DNA from: Physocladia obscura
Taxonomy: Eukaryota > Chytridiomycota > Chytridiomycetes > Chytridiales > Chytriomycetaceae
Direction of reading: 5' to 3'
Length of the DNA stretch: 17,567 bases
Assembly (NCBI GenBank): GCA_027596945.1
Contig: JADGJH010000248.1
Span: 1-17,567 of the forward strand
Translations under genes and position numbers: made by a program
The notes under the pieces: generated by a model
Databases searched by the model: none
What the model saw: the letters and a program-made list of their open reading frames with translations, nothing else
What the model was told of the DNA's origin: nothing
In this document: in pieces, positions 16,820-17,567 of the stretch
How positions within the stretch are numbered: position 1 is the first letter of the stretch
How the letters are laid out: the number at the start of each line of letters is the position of its first letter

Positions 16820-16942
16820 TTTTCCTTCACTTACTTGTAATTTTGTACCTTCTTTTTTTGTCTCATCAATTTTTTATTTTTGTTTGGTATAGGTTTCTTT
16901 TACTTCCATTACATTTCTTTTTTTCAATGTGTGGTGTTTTCA

Positions 16943-17225
16943 GGCTGCTCCCGTTAGCTGTTCACACTATTCAGTAGAAACAAAACCAAAAGTAATTAAT
17001 TGTTGTAGTATTATATCTGAAGTGGAGAGGTTCTGTTTGGGGTATGTGGAGATTTGGGGACTTCAGAAATCATTACTGAATTGCTGCCACTGTCCAAATC
17101 CCAACCTTCCGCAATCCCCAAACGCAATCACCACCATCTCCAGAATGCAAACGGCTCCTCTCACTGCCCCATTTGTCTTGAACGTGAACAGAGTGGATTT
17201 TGAAAGACTTCCAGAGATTCTTTGA
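16943..17225 (+). CDS. Possible + strand exon of uncertain frame
   Basis: A strong acceptor-like tract (T-rich, ending TTTTCAG at 16942) precedes this segment, and a GTATAG about 52 nt upstream could be the donor. Two frames are open: one of about 94 codons from the acceptor (ending VDFERLPEIL), and another at 17021-17203 containing SHCPICLERE. The latter looks like the first zinc-ligand pair of a RING finger, but the rest of the RING is absent. Neither frame begins with a convincing ATG. This could be a noncoding leader, a truncated gene, or part of the neighbour's 3' region. Confidence 0.25.
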
Positions 17226-17264
17226 GAAAAATCACTCGATCTTGATGAACACGCCTTCATTGAC

Positions 17265-17270
17265 TTTATT
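17265..17270 (-). terminator. AATAAA polyadenylation signal of the right-edge gene
   Basis: AATAAA on the minus strand lies about 11 nt past the TGA stop at 17281-17283, giving a very short 3' untranslated region. Confidence 0.55.
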
Positions 17271-17280
17271 TTATAAAAAA

Positions 17281-17538
17281 TCATACTCTTCGTTTTTTTG
17301 TTTTGAATTTCCTTTCTAGAGCCACCGGAGCCTCTTCTGCAATTTCTTCTTCATCATCACTGGCACCTTCAGTTTGCATTCGTACCCAAAAGTCCACATC
17401 TTCTTCATCATCAATGACTTTTGAATTCTTGTTTGATTTCTTTTCAATTTTTGACGACAACTTTTTTGAGCCTTCTTGAACGGGTGCAACATAAGTTTCA
17501 TCAACCAACACCGAGTGAAGACGCTGCTTTAAATAAAT
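17281..17538 (-). CDS. Last exon of an unidentified acidic/basic (probably nuclear) protein, partial
   Basis: The exon follows a clear TATATTTGCAG acceptor (17539-17541) and encodes 85 residues before TGA; the gene continues beyond the right edge. It begins IYLKQRLHSVLVDETYVAP, has a Lys/Ser-rich linker, an acidic patch (DDEEDVDFW), a second one (SDDEEEIAEE) and a basic end (KTKKRRV) that fits a nuclear localisation signal. Alternating acidic and basic patches are common in nucleolar and chromatin proteins. The family is not recognised from this exon alone. Confidence 0.65.
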   Translation of the reverse strand: MYLKQRLHSVLVDETYVAPVQEGSKKLSSKIEKKSNKNSKVIDDEEDVDFWVRMQTEGASDDEEEIAEEAPVALERKFKTKKRRV

Positions 17539-17567
17539 CTGCAAATATACAACAAAATATTTAAAAT

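Noticed and set aside
1..17567. CRISPR arrays, rRNA, tRNA, prokaryotic operons
   Set aside because: No regularly spaced repeats, no recognisable RNA genes, and the genes have spliceosomal introns and poly(A) signals.

Overview
The window is nuclear DNA from a eukaryote, most likely an early-diverging (zygomycete-grade) fungus. Genes carry short GT-AG introns (44 to 88 nt where placed) with TACTAAA/CTAAC-like branch sites, AATAAA signals lie just after stops, and the DNA is AT-rich with many A/T homopolymers. Protein content agrees: a Ran1/Ksp1-type kinase (a fungal family), a peptide-N-glycosidase A-type protein, and a decayed Ty1/copia remnant. Assignment to a genus is not possible from the sequence alone.

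Layout from left to right: a 52-residue tail-anchored-like protein (137-295, +); a poorly resolved intron-rich stretch with a probable Cys-rich 3' exon (842-1207, -); a three-finger C2H2 protein split by a 44-nt intron (2114-2640, +); a 702-residue Ser/Ala-rich, Cys-rich protein with an internal repeat (3432-5593, -); a gene-poor block holding a copia relic (about 5.9-7.7 kb); a five-exon coiled-coil protein of 395 residues (7772-9230, -); a 278-residue polyQ protein (10227-11063, +); a Ran1/Ksp1-like kinase gene (11713-14206, +); a PNGase A-type gene (14462-16245, -); and the last exon of an unidentified acidic/basic protein at the right edge (17281-17538, -).

The most interesting part is 10.2-14.2 kb. 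Two tandem genes, one encoding a kinase and one not, end in nearly the same protein tail. Their last 117 nt align without gaps with nine differences, all transitions, including 49 nt of perfect identity. The shared tail ends in two acidic aromatic motifs (DDYEVV and EWETI at the very C-terminus) that fit the consensus of Atg8-interacting motifs. The kinase gene has lost the piece that should encode helix alphaE and the HRDxKxxN catalytic loop. At the break, a donor-like GTAATA and an acceptor-like TTACAG lie only 13 nt apart, as if an exon and most of two introns had been removed. The kinase is therefore a pseudogene, an assembly collapse, or an unusual allele, while its neighbour keeps the tail alone.

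Exon-intron structures were deduced by eye from reading frame and splice signals. They are strong for the coiled-coil gene, the PNGase A gene, the zinc-finger gene and the Cys-rich gene, and weak for 350-2100 and 16.8-17.2 kb.
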